A stretch of DNA of 64,000 nucleotides from Streptomyces sp. B3I8 (GCF_030816915.1 NZ_JAUSYN010000002.1:4725501-4789500); one strand, 5' to 3'. Counted from the stretch's first letter, positions 1 through 8,024 are shown. The notes: generated by a model not told the origin, from the letters alone. Numbers and translations are program-made.

Positions 1-171
1 GGGGAGAGCGTCGACGACACCTACCGCCGACTGTCCCGGGAGATGATCGGCGCCGAACGCGAGATGTTCGTACGTCTGCGCGACGGCCGCTACATCGACG
101 ACGAGATGCTCCGTACCCTGCTGCGCCGCCTCGATCTGGAGGAGGCGGCCGCCTTCCGGGAGACCACGTGA
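1..171 (+). CDS. C-terminal end of a probable Na+/H+ antiporter (partial)
   Basis: The frame is open from the first base and stops with TGA at 169-171, giving 56 residues. The segment is highly charged and predicted helical (YRRLSREM, ...DDEMLRTLLRRLDLEEAA). It resembles the cytoplasmic tail of actinobacterial CPA1/NhaP-type sodium/proton antiporters, which end in a similar Arg/Glu-rich helix with a final LDLEE motif. No membrane segment lies inside the window, so the assignment rests on the tail alone. The next gene is convergent. Another membrane protein with a helical tail remains possible. Confidence 0.5.
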   Translation, partial: GESVDDTYRRLSREMIGAEREMFVRLRDGRYIDDEMLRTLLRRLDLEEAAAFRETT

Positions 172-211
172 GCCGTGTTCCTCCCCGACCGGCCGCCGAC
201 CGCCGGCCGGT

Positions 212-1246
212 TCAGGGGAACGGGCGGCCGGTGATCACCGCCGCGAGGGTCGTGCCGAGCGGGAAGGCGCCCCGTTCCGTCAGCGTGAGGAGCGCGGACA
301 GCATTTTGGCCACATACAGCCGTTCGACGGGCAGCCCGTGCCGTTCCTCGAAGTCCTGTGCGAACGCCTCCAGCATGGGCGTCGTACGGCCGTAGCCACC
401 GCAGTGGAAGCCGTCCTCCAGCCACCAGTCGCCGCGCCGACCGCCGAACGCCCGCTCCTGGAGGGCGGCCGTCTCGCCGGTCAGGAAACCGCCCTTGAGC
501 ACCGGTATCCCGAGAGCGCGCTGTCCCGGGCCCAGCCCGGCCGCCAGCCCGGCGAGCGTGCCTCCGGTGCCGCAGGGCACCGCGACGACGTCCGCACGGC
601 CGCGCAGTTCCTCGCCGAGGGCCCGGCAGCCGCGCACGGCACGGGCGTTGCTGCCGCCCTCGGGCACCACGTAGGCGTCCTCGGCGCCCGCCGTCCGCAG
701 CAGCGCGGCCAGCGTCCCCGGCTCGGACTTGCGGCGGTACGCCGCCCGGTCGGTGAAGTGCAGCCGCATCCCGTCGGCCGCGCAGCGCGCCAGGGAGGCG
801 TTGAGGGGCCGCTCGGCCAGCTCCTGCCCGCGCACCACCCCGACGGTCTCCAGCCCCAGCAGCCGGCCCGCGGCGGCGGTGGCGCGCAGATGGTTGGAGT
901 AGGCGCCCCCGAAGGTGACCACGGGCCGTCCGGCCGCCGCGGCGAGATTGGGCACGAGCTTGCGCCACTTGTTGCCGACCAGCCGCGGATGGATCAGGTC
1001 GTCCCGCTTCAGCACGAGCCGCACGCCGTACTGGCCGAACCGCTCGTCCACCACGTCCTGGAGGGGCGAGGGCAGCCGGGGGCGCGGGGCGATGCCGCCG
1101 AGGGAGCCGGGCACGCCGGCCGCGCCGGGCGTCTCACGGGTCGCGAGCGTCTCGGGCATCTCACAGGTCCCGGGAGTCTTGGCCATCTCACGGGTCCCGG
1201 GTGTTTCGCGCGTCCTGGGCGTCTCGGGAACGTCGGAGCCGGTCAT
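212..1246 (-). CDS. PLP-dependent 1-aminocyclopropane-1-carboxylate deaminase/D-cysteine desulfhydrase family protein
   Basis: This is a fold-type II PLP enzyme of the ACC deaminase/D-cysteine desulfhydrase family. With the start at 1246 it has 344 residues. GNKWRKL supplies the likely Schiff-base lysine (about K93), FGGAYSNHL (about 112-120) is the substrate loop, and CGTGGT (about 225-230) is the phosphate-binding loop. Homology appears to begin only near residue 55. The first 50 residues are a degenerate repeat rich in Thr/Glu/Pro (TRETPGTRE, TRETPG). The frame stays open upstream but would enter the amidase gene, so I take the ATG at 1246; 1267 is also possible. The true substrate (ACC, D-cysteine or another small amino acid) cannot be read from sequence. 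Confidence 0.82.
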   Translation of the reverse strand: MTGSDVPETPRTRETPGTREMAKTPGTCEMPETLATRETPGAAGVPGSLGGIAPRPRLPSPLQDVVDERFGQYGVRLVLKRDDLIHPRLVGNKWRKLVPNLAAAAGRPVVTFGGAYSNHLRATAAAGRLLGLETVGVVRGQELAERPLNASLARCAADGMRLHFTDRAAYRRKSEPGTLAALLRTAGAEDAYVVPEGGSNARAVRGCRALGEELRGRADVVAVPCGTGGTLAGLAAGLGPGQRALGIPVLKGGFLTGETAALQERAFGGRRGDWWLEDGFHCGGYGRTTPMLEAFAQDFEERHGLPVERLYVAKMLSALLTLTERGAFPLGTTLAAVITGRPFP

Positions 1247-1377
1247 TCGAACATTGTCCGTGCGCATCCTGAGAACCGTCCACGCGCCGCCCACGCGCGT
1301 TCGCCCCCGGTGCGGGACCGAGGGGCCGGCCGGCGCACGGACGGGCCGGGTGAGCGCGGCGGAGCGGCCGGGCGGGG

Positions 1378-1968
1378 TCACTTCAGCCGGTCCCGGATGC
1401 GCGCGCGCATCGATGCCATGGTGAACCCCCGCGGGTCCACCTTCCCCGGCTGCCACTCCAGGTGCCCGATCACGGACCTCTCCGTCCACCCGTGCTGCCG
1501 GCACACCGCCGCCGACACCCGCTCTATGGCCTCCAACTGCGCCTTGGGCCACGGGTCCTCACCGTCGCCCAGGTTCTCGCACTCGAACCCGTAGAAGTGC
1601 CGGTTGCCGTCCGTGTTCGCCTCGTTGTCGTGCGGCAGCGCCTTCTCCGCGACGACCGCGCGGAGCACGTCGTCGTCCCCGAGCCCCGCGTGGTTGGCGC
1701 GGCCGTAGCCGACGAGGTGGACCACGCCGTCCTTGGTGATCACCCCGTGGCACAGCGGTCCCGGCAGGTCCGCGTAGCCCTTGCGGCACAGTTCCACCGT
1801 GGCGGCGGCGCCCGAGGTGACCGTGTGGTGGATCATCACGCCGTTCACCGGCCCCCACGGGCCCTTGTGGTTGCGGTTGTGGTGCTTCCAGTCGCCGACC
1901 TCGACGACGGTGACGCCCTCGTCCCTGAGCGCGTGCAGGAACGCGGTCGCGGACATGGGTGACGCCAT
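1378..1968 (-). CDS. N-acetylmuramoyl-L-alanine amidase (Amidase_2/PGRP fold)
   Basis: The 196-residue protein is essentially one amidase-2 (PGRP, T7-lysozyme-like) domain. It would cleave the bond between muramic acid and L-alanine in peptidoglycan. Likely zinc ligands are H47 in IHHTVTSG, H169 in IGHLEWQPGK and D178, with K176 as the conserved catalytic lysine. I see no signal peptide and no cell-wall-binding repeat, which makes it endolysin-like; it may act after lysis, during development, or leave by a non-classical route. It lies directly upstream of the deaminase-like gene on the same strand with a 131-base gap. The amidase call is firm; the biological role is open. Confidence 0.88.
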   Translation of the reverse strand: MASPMSATAFLHALRDEGVTVVEVGDWKHHNRNHKGPWGPVNGVMIHHTVTSGAAATVELCRKGYADLPGPLCHGVITKDGVVHLVGYGRANHAGLGDDDVLRAVVAEKALPHDNEANTDGNRHFYGFECENLGDGEDPWPKAQLEAIERVSAAVCRQHGWTERSVIGHLEWQPGKVDPRGFTMASMRARIRDRLK

Positions 1969-2246
1969 GCCGCCTCCTCGTGTGCTGGGGGCGGCCGCCT
2001 TTCGTGCCGCCCGGCACGGACCTTTTACCGAGGAGGACGGTCCTCAATCGCCGTTCGGGCGGCGTCCGACGGATTTCGGCCAGCGACTTCGGCCAGTGAC
2101 CCGAATGCCCCGGCGCGGCAGTGGCACCCCGCCCTGCCCACACCCGCAATGATCCATTCCCCCTCTTTCGTGTAATAGCACCGCGACCGTCCGTGATGGA
2201 AGGCTTGTCCCCGCAGTTCAGTGCATGATCGGGAGGGCGAAAGTAC

Positions 2247-3653
2247 ATGTCGGTAGGCGAAGAGGTCCGCGCGGAGCAGACCCGTCCGCAGCAGAGCCTC
2301 GGCACATCCGCCGCGCGAAACCTGGCCACGACCACCAAGTCCGTGCCCCAGATGCAGGAGATCAGCTCGCGCTGGCTGCTGCGGATGCTGCCGTGGGTGG
2401 ATCTCCAGGGCGGCACGTACCGGGTGAACCGCCGCCTCAGCTACGCGGTCGGTGACGGCCGTGTCACCTTCGTGAAGACCGGGGACCAGGTCAGTGTCAT
2501 CCCCGCGGAGCTCGGCGAACTGCCGGCCCTGCGGTCGTACGACGACGAGGAGGTACTCGGCGAACTCGCCCGGCGCTGCAGGCAGCGCGAGATCGAGGCG
2601 GGCCAGATCATCGCCTCCTTCGGCAGCCAGGTCGACGAGGTGTTCCTCATCGCCCACGGCAAGGTCGAGAAGATCGGCAGCGGTCCCTACGGGGGCGACG
2701 TGGTCCTCGGAGTCCTCGCCGACGGCGCCTACTTCGGCGACCAGACGCTTTTGGACCCCGAGGCCATCTGGGAGTACACGGCCCGCGCGGCCACCGCGTG
2801 CACCGTGCTCACCCTTCCGCGCCGGGACGTGGAGCAGCTCGCGGAGCGCGCCGACTCGCTGCGCCGGCACCTGGACAGCCGCCGGTCGATCCCGGCGCAG
2901 CGCACCAACAAGTACGGCGAGAAGGAGGTGGCCCTCGCCGCGGGCCACACCGGCGAGGCGGACATCCCGCACACGTTCGTCGACTACGAGGCCGCCCCGC
3001 GCGAGTACGAACTCAGCATCGCGCAGACGGTGCTGCGCATCCACACGCGTGTGGCCGACCTGTACAACCAGCCCATGAACCAGACCGAGCAGCAGCTCCG
3101 GCTCACGGTCGAGGCGCTGAAGGAGCGCCAGGAACACGAGCTGGTCAACAACCGGGACTTCGGGCTGCTGCACAACTGCGAGTACGACCAGCGGCTCCAG
3201 CCGCACGACGGCGTGCCGGGCCCGGACGACATGGACGAACTCCTCAGCCGCCGCCGCGGATCCAAGCTGTTCCTCGCCCACCCCAAGGCCATCGCCGCCT
3301 TCGGCCGCGAGTGCAACAAGCGCGGACTCGTCCCGGAGAGCATCGACGTCGCGGGCAATCGCATCCCCACCTGGCGGGGGGTGCCCATCTTCCCGTGCAA
3401 CAAGATCCCGGTCAGCGACACCCGGACCACGTCGATCATCTGCATGCGTACGGGGGAGGAGGAACAGGGCGTCATCGGGCTGCGGCAGTCCGGCATCCCG
3501 GACGAGATCGAGCCCAGCCTGTCGGTGCGCTTCATGGGCATCAACGAACAGGCCATCATCAAGTACCTGGTGACGGCCTACTACTCGGCGGCCGTCATGG
3601 TGCCGGACGCGCTCGGCATCCTGGAGAACGTCGAGATCGGCCGGTGGGGGTGA
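2247..3653 (+). CDS. Family 2B encapsulin nanocompartment shell protein with inserted cyclic-nucleotide-binding domain
   Basis: This 468-residue protein matches family 2B encapsulins, HK97-fold shell proteins that self-assemble and enclose a cargo enzyme. After an unstructured N-arm (about 1-35) comes the first part of the fold ([17 protein letters not shown], 40-56). A cNMP-binding domain is inserted at about 92-205 ([37 protein letters not shown]). The rest (about 220-468) is the remaining HK97 fold, including [11 protein letters not shown] and a C-terminus rich in short hydrophobic stretches. The ATG has a GGAGGG site about 11 bases upstream. The next gene is a polyprenyl synthase, the known cargo class for this shell type. 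Old annotations call such proteins 'Crp/nucleotide-binding', but there is no HTH domain. Confidence 0.9.
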   Translation: MSVGEEVRAEQTRPQQSLGTSAARNLATTTKSVPQMQEISSRWLLRMLPWVDLQGGTYRVNRRLSYAVGDGRVTFVKTGDQVSVIPAELGELPALRSYDDEEVLGELARRCRQREIEAGQIIASFGSQVDEVFLIAHGKVEKIGSGPYGGDVVLGVLADGAYFGDQTLLDPEAIWEYTARAATACTVLTLPRRDVEQLAERADSLRRHLDSRRSIPAQRTNKYGEKEVALAAGHTGEADIPHTFVDYEAAPREYELSIAQTVLRIHTRVADLYNQPMNQTEQQLRLTVEALKERQEHELVNNRDFGLLHNCEYDQRLQPHDGVPGPDDMDELLSRRRGSKLFLAHPKAIAAFGRECNKRGLVPESIDVAGNRIPTWRGVPIFPCNKIPVSDTRTTSIICMRTGEEEQGVIGLRQSGIPDEIEPSLSVRFMGINEQAIIKYLVTAYYSAAVMVPDALGILENVEIGRWG

Positions 3654-3801
3654 TCTCCGCACACCGGTACGCCGTGTCCCCGCCCGGCAGGGCGGGTACA
3701 CCCCGGAGGTACGCGCCCGGCACCACCCCGGGCGTCACCGTCCGTCGGGCCGTCCGGGGGGAGACCCCATGGGCGGGCCGGCTCCGGCGAGGGGGAGCCT
3801 C

Positions 3802-4956
3802 ATGGGCGAGTTCATGACGGACACCGCACGGGACCCGTCGGAGCCGGCGGACCGGCCGGCCCCGGCGACTTCGGTGGAGGCCACCGGCCGCAGCACGACG
3901 GCACCCCGGGCGAGACCGGCCGCCGGCCCGGGCCCGGCCGACGGCCAGGAGGCCGCGGCCGTCCTGGACCGGACCCGGGCCGTGGTCGACCCGGAACTGC
4001 GACGGGCGGTGGACTCGCTGCCGGAGTCCATGCGCCGGATCGGGCTCTACCACTTCGGCTGGCAGCACGCGGACGGCAGCCCGGCCGCTGGCAACGCGGG
4101 CAAGGCCATACGGCCCGCGCTGGTGCTGACCGCGGCCGCCGCGCTCGGTGGCCACCGCCAGGCGGCGGTCCGTGCCGCCGCCGCCGTGGAGCTGGTGCAC
4201 AACTTCACCCTGCTCCACGACGACGTGATGGACCGGGACACCACCCGCCGTCACCGCCCCACCGCCTGGACGGTGTTCGGTGACTGTGACGCGATCCTCG
4301 CCGGGGACACGCTGCAGGCGCTCGCCCATCGGCTGCTCGCGGAGGACCCGCACCCGGCGTCCGCCGCGTCCGCCGCCCGGCTCGCCTCCTGTGTCGTCGA
4401 ACTGTGCGCCGGCCAGCACGCCGACACGGCACTGGAGGAACGCCGCCCCGAGGACGTCACCCTCGACGAGGTGCTCGCCATGGCCGAGGCCAAGACGGGG
4501 GCACTGCTGGGCTGCGCCTGCGCCATGGGCGCGCTGTACGCGGGGGCGCCGCACGACGAGGTGGAGGCACTCGACGCCTTCGGGCGGCAGGCCGGGCTGG
4601 CCTTCCAGCTCATCGACGACGTCATCGGCATCTGGGGAGACCCGGGCCGCACCGGCAAGCCGGCCGGGGCGGACCTGATCGCCCGCAAGAAGTCGCTGCC
4701 GGTCGTCGCGGCCCTCGGCTCCGGCACCCCGGCGGCGGCCGAACTCGCCGAGCTGTACGCGGCCCCGTTCCGGGAGGGGGACCTGGAGCGAACGGTGCTG
4801 GCCGTCGAGCGCGCGGGCGGCCGTGACTGGGCACAGGCCCAGGCCGCCGACCGCATGGCCCGGGCCGTGGACGAACTGTCCCGCGCGGTCCCGGACCCGG
4901 AGTCGGCGGGCGGCCTCCTGGCCCTGGCCGAGTTCGTGACCCGCCGCAGCGCCTGA
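3802..4956 (+). CDS. Polyprenyl diphosphate synthase, probable encapsulin cargo
   Basis: This is an isoprenyl diphosphate synthase of 384 residues that condenses allylic diphosphates with isopentenyl diphosphate. The first Asp-rich motif is LLHDDVMDRD (D140, D141, D144); the second is LIDDVIGIWGD (272-280). GNAGKAIRPALVL (98-110) is the usual Lys/Arg diphosphate-binding segment. About 75 N-terminal residues rich in Pro, Ala, Thr and Arg precede the fold and look disordered, as expected for family 2 encapsulin cargo, where such tails direct loading. I chose the ATG at 3802 because GGGGGAG lies 6 bases upstream; 3769 and 3814 are alternatives. It lacks the NSE/DTE metal triad of terpene cyclases, so it should make a linear prenyl chain. 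Product length is not deducible. Confidence 0.88.
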   Translation: MGEFMTDTARDPSEPADRPAPATSVEATGRSTTAPRARPAAGPGPADGQEAAAVLDRTRAVVDPELRRAVDSLPESMRRIGLYHFGWQHADGSPAAGNAGKAIRPALVLTAAAALGGHRQAAVRAAAAVELVHNFTLLHDDVMDRDTTRRHRPTAWTVFGDCDAILAGDTLQALAHRLLAEDPHPASAASAARLASCVVELCAGQHADTALEERRPEDVTLDEVLAMAEAKTGALLGCACAMGALYAGAPHDEVEALDAFGRQAGLAFQLIDDVIGIWGDPGRTGKPAGADLIARKKSLPVVAALGSGTPAAAELAELYAAPFREGDLERTVLAVERAGGRDWAQAQAADRMARAVDELSRAVPDPESAGGLLALAEFVTRRSA

Positions 4957-5272
4957 CGGGGCCGGTGCCGCACAAGGAACGGACGGCCCGAGGGGCCCGA
5001 GGGGAAGGGGCGGCCGAGGGGAAGGGACGGCCGAGGGGAAGGGACGGCCGAGGGGAAGGGACGGCCGAGAAGGGAGAACGTGCCGGGGGAGGAACGGGGA
5101 AGTGGGGGATACAAGGGGGGAGTGAAGAGGCCCCGCGGGCGCACGGTCCTGACCCCGTGTGCCCGCGGACTGCCCCGCCGGTCCGGGACCGACCGCTTTG
5201 GGTCGGCACTCGGTGCCGCTAAGGTCAACGCCCGTACGCACAACGGTTGTTGACGGCGGAGGGGCGGAGTAC
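4957..5272. other. Non-coding gap with purine-rich tandem repeats
   Basis: This 316-base gap between the prenyl synthase and the acetyltransferase gene has no credible ORF. It opens with an almost pure G/A stretch carrying 17-base tandem repeats. It ends with an inverted GTCAAC...GTTGAC pair (5224-5254) just ahead of the acetyltransferase ribosome-binding site. No clear terminator hairpin is visible. Confidence 0.55.
4999..5066. repeat. 17-bp tandem repeat, four units
   Basis: Four head-to-tail units of GAGGGGAAGGGACGGCC follow one another; the first has G for A at position 12. The plus strand is nearly free of pyrimidines in each unit, and further degenerate purine-rich sequence follows to about 5125. 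The repeat begins 42 bases after the stop of the prenyl synthase gene. Confidence 0.85.
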
Positions 5273-5878
5273 ATGGGCGTGGCGATCCGCAGGGCGGACC
5301 AGGACGACCGCGAGCTGGTCGTCCGGGTGCTGGACGAGGCGTTCCAGGACGATCCGGTCAGTGGCTGGGTCTTCCCCGGAAAGGAACACCGCCGTGCCAC
5401 CCACCACCGGCTGATGGCCGCCTTCGTCGACACCGTGCTCACCGAGGGCCGCATCGACCTTGTCGAGGACGGCACGGCGTGCGCGCTGTGGCTGCCGATG
5501 CCGGCGGTCGAGCCCGCCGACGCCGTCGACGCGGCGGGGGAGGAAGCGGTGCGGCTGCGTGAGGAGGTCGACCCGGACAACGGGCGCGTCGAGCTGATCG
5601 CCCGGCTGATGGCCGAGGCGCATCCAGCCGACCGTGCGCACGAGTACCTGTGGATGATCGGCGTGGCACCCGGGCACCAGGGCCGGGGCCTGGGCACCGC
5701 GCTGATCCGGCCCGCCCTGGACCGCTGCGACCGCGAGGGGCTGCCCGCCTATCTGGAGGCGAGCAGCCCGCGCAGCATCGCGCTGTACGAGCGGCTGGGG
5801 TTCGCCGCCACCGACCGCACCCTCGACCTCCCGGACGGCCCGCGCATGTGGCCGATGTGGCGCGAGCCGCGCGGCTGA
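5273..5878 (+). CDS. GNAT family N-acetyltransferase
   Basis: The 201-residue protein has the GNAT fold, which moves an acetyl group from acetyl-CoA to an amine. The acetyl-CoA loop is in GVAPGHQGRGLGTAL (130-144), followed by AYLEASSPRSIALYERLGF, the usual C-terminal strand-helix of the family. The ATG at 5273 has GCGGAGGGGCGG just upstream. It lies 316 bases downstream of the encapsulin cargo gene on the same strand but probably has its own promoter, because the gap is long and repetitive. The substrate is unknown. A role with the encapsulin is only a positional guess. Confidence 0.82.
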   Translation: MGVAIRRADQDDRELVVRVLDEAFQDDPVSGWVFPGKEHRRATHHRLMAAFVDTVLTEGRIDLVEDGTACALWLPMPAVEPADAVDAAGEEAVRLREEVDPDNGRVELIARLMAEAHPADRAHEYLWMIGVAPGHQGRGLGTALIRPALDRCDREGLPAYLEASSPRSIALYERLGFAATDRTLDLPDGPRMWPMWREPRG

Positions 5879-5880
5879 TC

Positions 5881-5910
5881 CGTACCCGTACCCGTACCCG
5901 TACCCGTACC
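5881..5910. repeat. CGTACC hexanucleotide repeat, five units
   Basis: Five perfect CGTACC units start two bases after the acetyltransferase stop codon; a sixth is partial. They lie between convergent genes. No terminator-like stem is obvious here. Confidence 0.9.
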
Positions 5911-5974
5911 CGTCCACGGCCGGTCCCGGGACGGGGGGCCGATGAGGCCGGGGGGCGACGAGGGCGGGCCGGTA

Positions 5975-6394
5975 TCAGCCCCCGTTGCGGGGCTGGTTGA
6001 AGCGCAGCATGTTGCCGGCCGGATCGCGGAAGGCGCAGTCCCGGACGCCGTACGGCTGGTCCATGGGCTCCTGCAGCACCTCGGCGCCGGAGGCCCGCAC
6101 GCGGGCGAAGAGGGCGTCGCAGTCGTCGGTGGAGAAGATGACGCCGCGCAGCAGCCCCTTGGCGAGCAGTTCGGCCATGGCCTGCCGGTCGGCGGGGGAG
6201 GCGTCCGGGTTGGCGGCCGGCGGTTCGAGCACGATCTCCACCCCGGGCTGTGCGGGCGAGCCGACGGTCACCCAGCGCATGCCCTCGAACCCGACGTCGT
6301 TGCGGACCTCCAGGCCGAGGACGTCGCGGTAGAAGGCGAGTGCCTTGTCGTGGTCGTCGACGGCGATGAAGCACTGCGAGAGTCTGACATCCAT
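5975..6394 (-). CDS. VOC (glyoxalase/bleomycin-resistance) family protein
   Basis: This 139-residue protein has two beta-alpha-beta-beta-beta modules of the vicinal oxygen chelate fold. The first begins QCFIAVDDHDKALAFYRDVLGLEV. The second ends YGVRDCAFRDPAGNMLRF, the usual signature strand before the C-terminus. A Glu in VEIVLEP is a candidate metal ligand. It starts 9 bases after the stop of the AraC-type regulator on the same strand, so the two are likely co-transcribed and this gene may be the regulator's target. The substrate is unknown; dioxygenase, isomerase or drug-binding roles all occur in the family. Confidence 0.85.
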   Translation of the reverse strand: MDVRLSQCFIAVDDHDKALAFYRDVLGLEVRNDVGFEGMRWVTVGSPAQPGVEIVLEPPAANPDASPADRQAMAELLAKGLLRGVIFSTDDCDALFARVRASGAEVLQEPMDQPYGVRDCAFRDPAGNMLRFNQPRNGG

Positions 6395-6403
6395 GCGCTC
6401 ACG

Positions 6404-6907
6404 CTAAGCGCTGCGATCCGTCCGCGGCGGGTGACCGTCGCCGTGCCCGGCCTGCGGATCGCGCGGGCCGTCGCAGCCGGCGGCCCCGGACGGCTCCGTG
6501 AAACGGGGCGGTGCGCCGGTGCGCGCGGGGCGGGTCAGGTTCTTGGCGACGCACGGCGGGATGGGCGCGCTCTCGGTGTGCCGGCGGGCCCGATACGCGC
6601 TCGGCGTCTCCCCGACGAGTTCGGTGAACCGGGAGCTGAACGACCCGAGCGAGGTGCAGCCGACCGCGAGGCACACCTCTGTCACCGTCAGATCCCCGCG
6701 GCGCAGCAGGGCCTTGGCGCGTTCGATGCGGCGGGTCATGAGGTGGCCGTAGGGGGTCTCCCCGTAGGCGGCGCGGAACCGGCGCTGGAAGTGACCGGCG
6801 GACATCAGCGCCGTCCGGGCGAGCTCCGCCATGTCCAGCGGCTCGGCGTACTCCCGGTCCATCCGGTCCCGGGCACGCCGCAACCGCCTCAGCTCGTCGA
6901 GGTCCAC
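6404..6907 (-). CDS. AraC family transcriptional regulator (HTH_18 type)
   Basis: The 167-residue protein carries the AraC DNA-binding domain at the N-terminus. The first HTH is LDMAELARTALMSAGHFQRRF; the second is LTVTEVCLAVGCTSLGSFSSRF, followed by the conserved GETPSAYR. The roughly 50-residue tail is Pro/Arg-rich with no recognisable sensing domain. Short AraC proteins of this form often sit next to a VOC gene, as here, and probably control that operon. No ligand-binding domain is visible, so the inducer may be sensed elsewhere. Confidence 0.87.
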   Translation of the reverse strand: MDLDELRRLRRARDRMDREYAEPLDMAELARTALMSAGHFQRRFRAAYGETPYGHLMTRRIERAKALLRRGDLTVTEVCLAVGCTSLGSFSSRFTELVGETPSAYRARRHTESAPIPPCVAKNLTRPARTGAPPRFTEPSGAAGCDGPRDPQAGHGDGHPPRTDRSA

Positions 6908-6975
6908 GCGGCCAGCATCGCACGCCTCCGGCCCGCCGGGGAGGCGGCGACCGCCGCACCGGTGCCCTCCGCGCG

Positions 6976-7033
6976 AAAAACCGCACCCGCCCCCTCGGGC
7001 GCCGGATGCGGCGGGTGTGGGGGCGGGTGCGGT
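6976..7033 (-). terminator. Rho-independent terminator of sodN
   Basis: On the minus strand, starting 20 bases after the sodN stop codon, a perfect 15-bp stem (7033-7019 pairing with 6994-6980) is followed immediately by a run of five T. This is an unusually complete intrinsic terminator for such a GC-rich genome. Confidence 0.8.
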
Positions 7034-7052
7034 CAGGTCCGGCCGTGAGAGG

Positions 7053-7448
7053 TCAGGCCTTCTTGGTCTCCCAGAAGATCTTGTCGATCTGGGCGATGTA
7101 GTCCAGCGCCTTCTGGCCCGTCGCCGGGTCCGTGGACGCCTTGGCGGCCGAAAGAGCCTTCAGGGTGTCGTTGACCAGCTGGTGCAGCTCCGGGTACTTC
7201 TCGAAGTGCGGAGCCTTGAAGTAGTCGCTCCACAGCACCGAGACGTGGTGCTTGGCCAGCTCGGCGCGCTGCTCCTTGATGATGGTGGCGCGCGTCTGGT
7301 AGTGCGGGTCGTCGTTGCCGGCCATCTTCTCCTGCACGGCCTTGACCGACTCCGCCTCGATCCGGGCCTGGGCAGGGTCGTACACACCGCACGGAAGGTC
7401 GCAGTGGGCGCTGACCGTGACCTTGGGGGCAAACAGGCGGGAGAGCAT
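7053..7448 (-). CDS. sodN: Superoxide dismutase, Ni
   Basis: This is the nickel-containing superoxide dismutase precursor, 131 residues, which converts superoxide to oxygen and hydrogen peroxide. A 14-residue leader (MLSRLFAPKVTVSA) precedes HCDLPCGVY. After cleavage His1, Cys2 and Cys6 form the nickel hook. The remainder is the four-helix bundle of the hexameric enzyme. The ATG at 7448 has GGAAGGA upstream. The maturation protease gene sodX diverges from it across 144 bases, and a strong terminator follows. In S. coelicolor sodN is raised by nickel, and its mRNA is destabilised by a small RNA cut from the 3' end of sodF. The same control is likely here, but sodF is not in the window. Confidence 0.97.
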   Translation of the reverse strand: MLSRLFAPKVTVSAHCDLPCGVYDPAQARIEAESVKAVQEKMAGNDDPHYQTRATIIKEQRAELAKHHVSVLWSDYFKAPHFEKYPELHQLVNDTLKALSAAKASTDPATGQKALDYIAQIDKIFWETKKA

Positions 7449-7592
7449 TGAGCTGTCCTTCCTCGTGATCGTCTTCTCTCGTGGGAGATTACTCCGTGGG
7501 GGACCGGTTTTCGCGAGTGCCCCCATGGGCTTACGACAAAAGTCCGGGGCCAGACTGGGACTGGTGGACCATAGACCGGGGAGGTGGCCGTG

Positions 7593-8024
7593 ATGCCGGA
7601 ACTGTCGCAGGAGACCGAGCGCACCAGAGCCGTACTGCCGTTCGGGGCGGCCGAGGTGTCGGGGCCGTCGATGGTGCCCACGCTGCACCACGGTGACCGG
7701 CTCGTCGTCCAGTACGGGGCGCGGGTCCGCCCCGGGGACGTCGTGGTCCTGCGGCATCCGTTCCAGCAGGACCTGCTGGTCGTCAAGCGTGCCGTCGAGC
7801 GGCGCGAGGGCGGCTGGTGGGTGCTCGGTGACAACCCCTACGCCGGTGGGGACAGCACCGACTACGGGGTCGTGCCGCAGGAGCTCGTGCTGGCCAGGGT
7901 GTGGCTGCGCTACCGCCCGCTGCCCGCGGGGCGCTCGCCGCTGGCGCTGGTGCGCTGGGCGTTCACGGCGGTGCGGCCGGTGTCGGCCGACCGGTCGGCC
8001 TCCTCGCGCTTGCGGGCCCGGTAG
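7593..8024 (+). CDS. sodX: Nickel-type superoxide dismutase maturation protease
   Basis: This 143-residue protein is a signal-peptidase-I-like serine protease (S24/S26 fold) that removes the SodN leader to expose the nickel-binding histidine. The nucleophile is S26 in SGPSMVPTL and the general base is K65 in LLVVKRAVERR; VLGDNPYAGGDSTDYG is the usual third box. I see no transmembrane anchor, in keeping with a cytoplasmic role. GGGGAG lies upstream of the ATG at 7593; GTG codons at 7584 and 7590 are alternatives. It diverges from sodN. Its last 115 bases overlap, on the opposite strand, the end of the CGNR gene. Confidence 0.92.
   Translation: MPELSQETERTRAVLPFGAAEVSGPSMVPTLHHGDRLVVQYGARVRPGDVVVLRHPFQQDLLVVKRAVERREGGWWVLGDNPYAGGDSTDYGVVPQELVLARVWLRYRPLPAGRSPLALVRWAFTAVRPVSADRSASSRLRAR

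Noticed and set aside
2170..2181. Crp-like site GTG-N6-CAC upstream of the encapsulin gene
   Set aside because: The spacing between half-sites is too short for the actinobacterial Crp consensus, and the outer bases do not match. I could not support regulation by Crp.
2025..3701. Long minus-strand open frame opposite the encapsulin gene (558 codons)
   Set aside because: It is antisense to a well-supported gene and shows only the codon-mirror composition typical of high-GC DNA. There is no recognisable domain or ribosome-binding site.
3802..4956. Terpene cyclase (2-methylisoborneol synthase) as identity of the encapsulin cargo
   Set aside because: There is no NSE/DTE metal triad and no C-terminal cyclase signature. 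Both Asp-rich motifs of prenyl diphosphate synthases are present instead.
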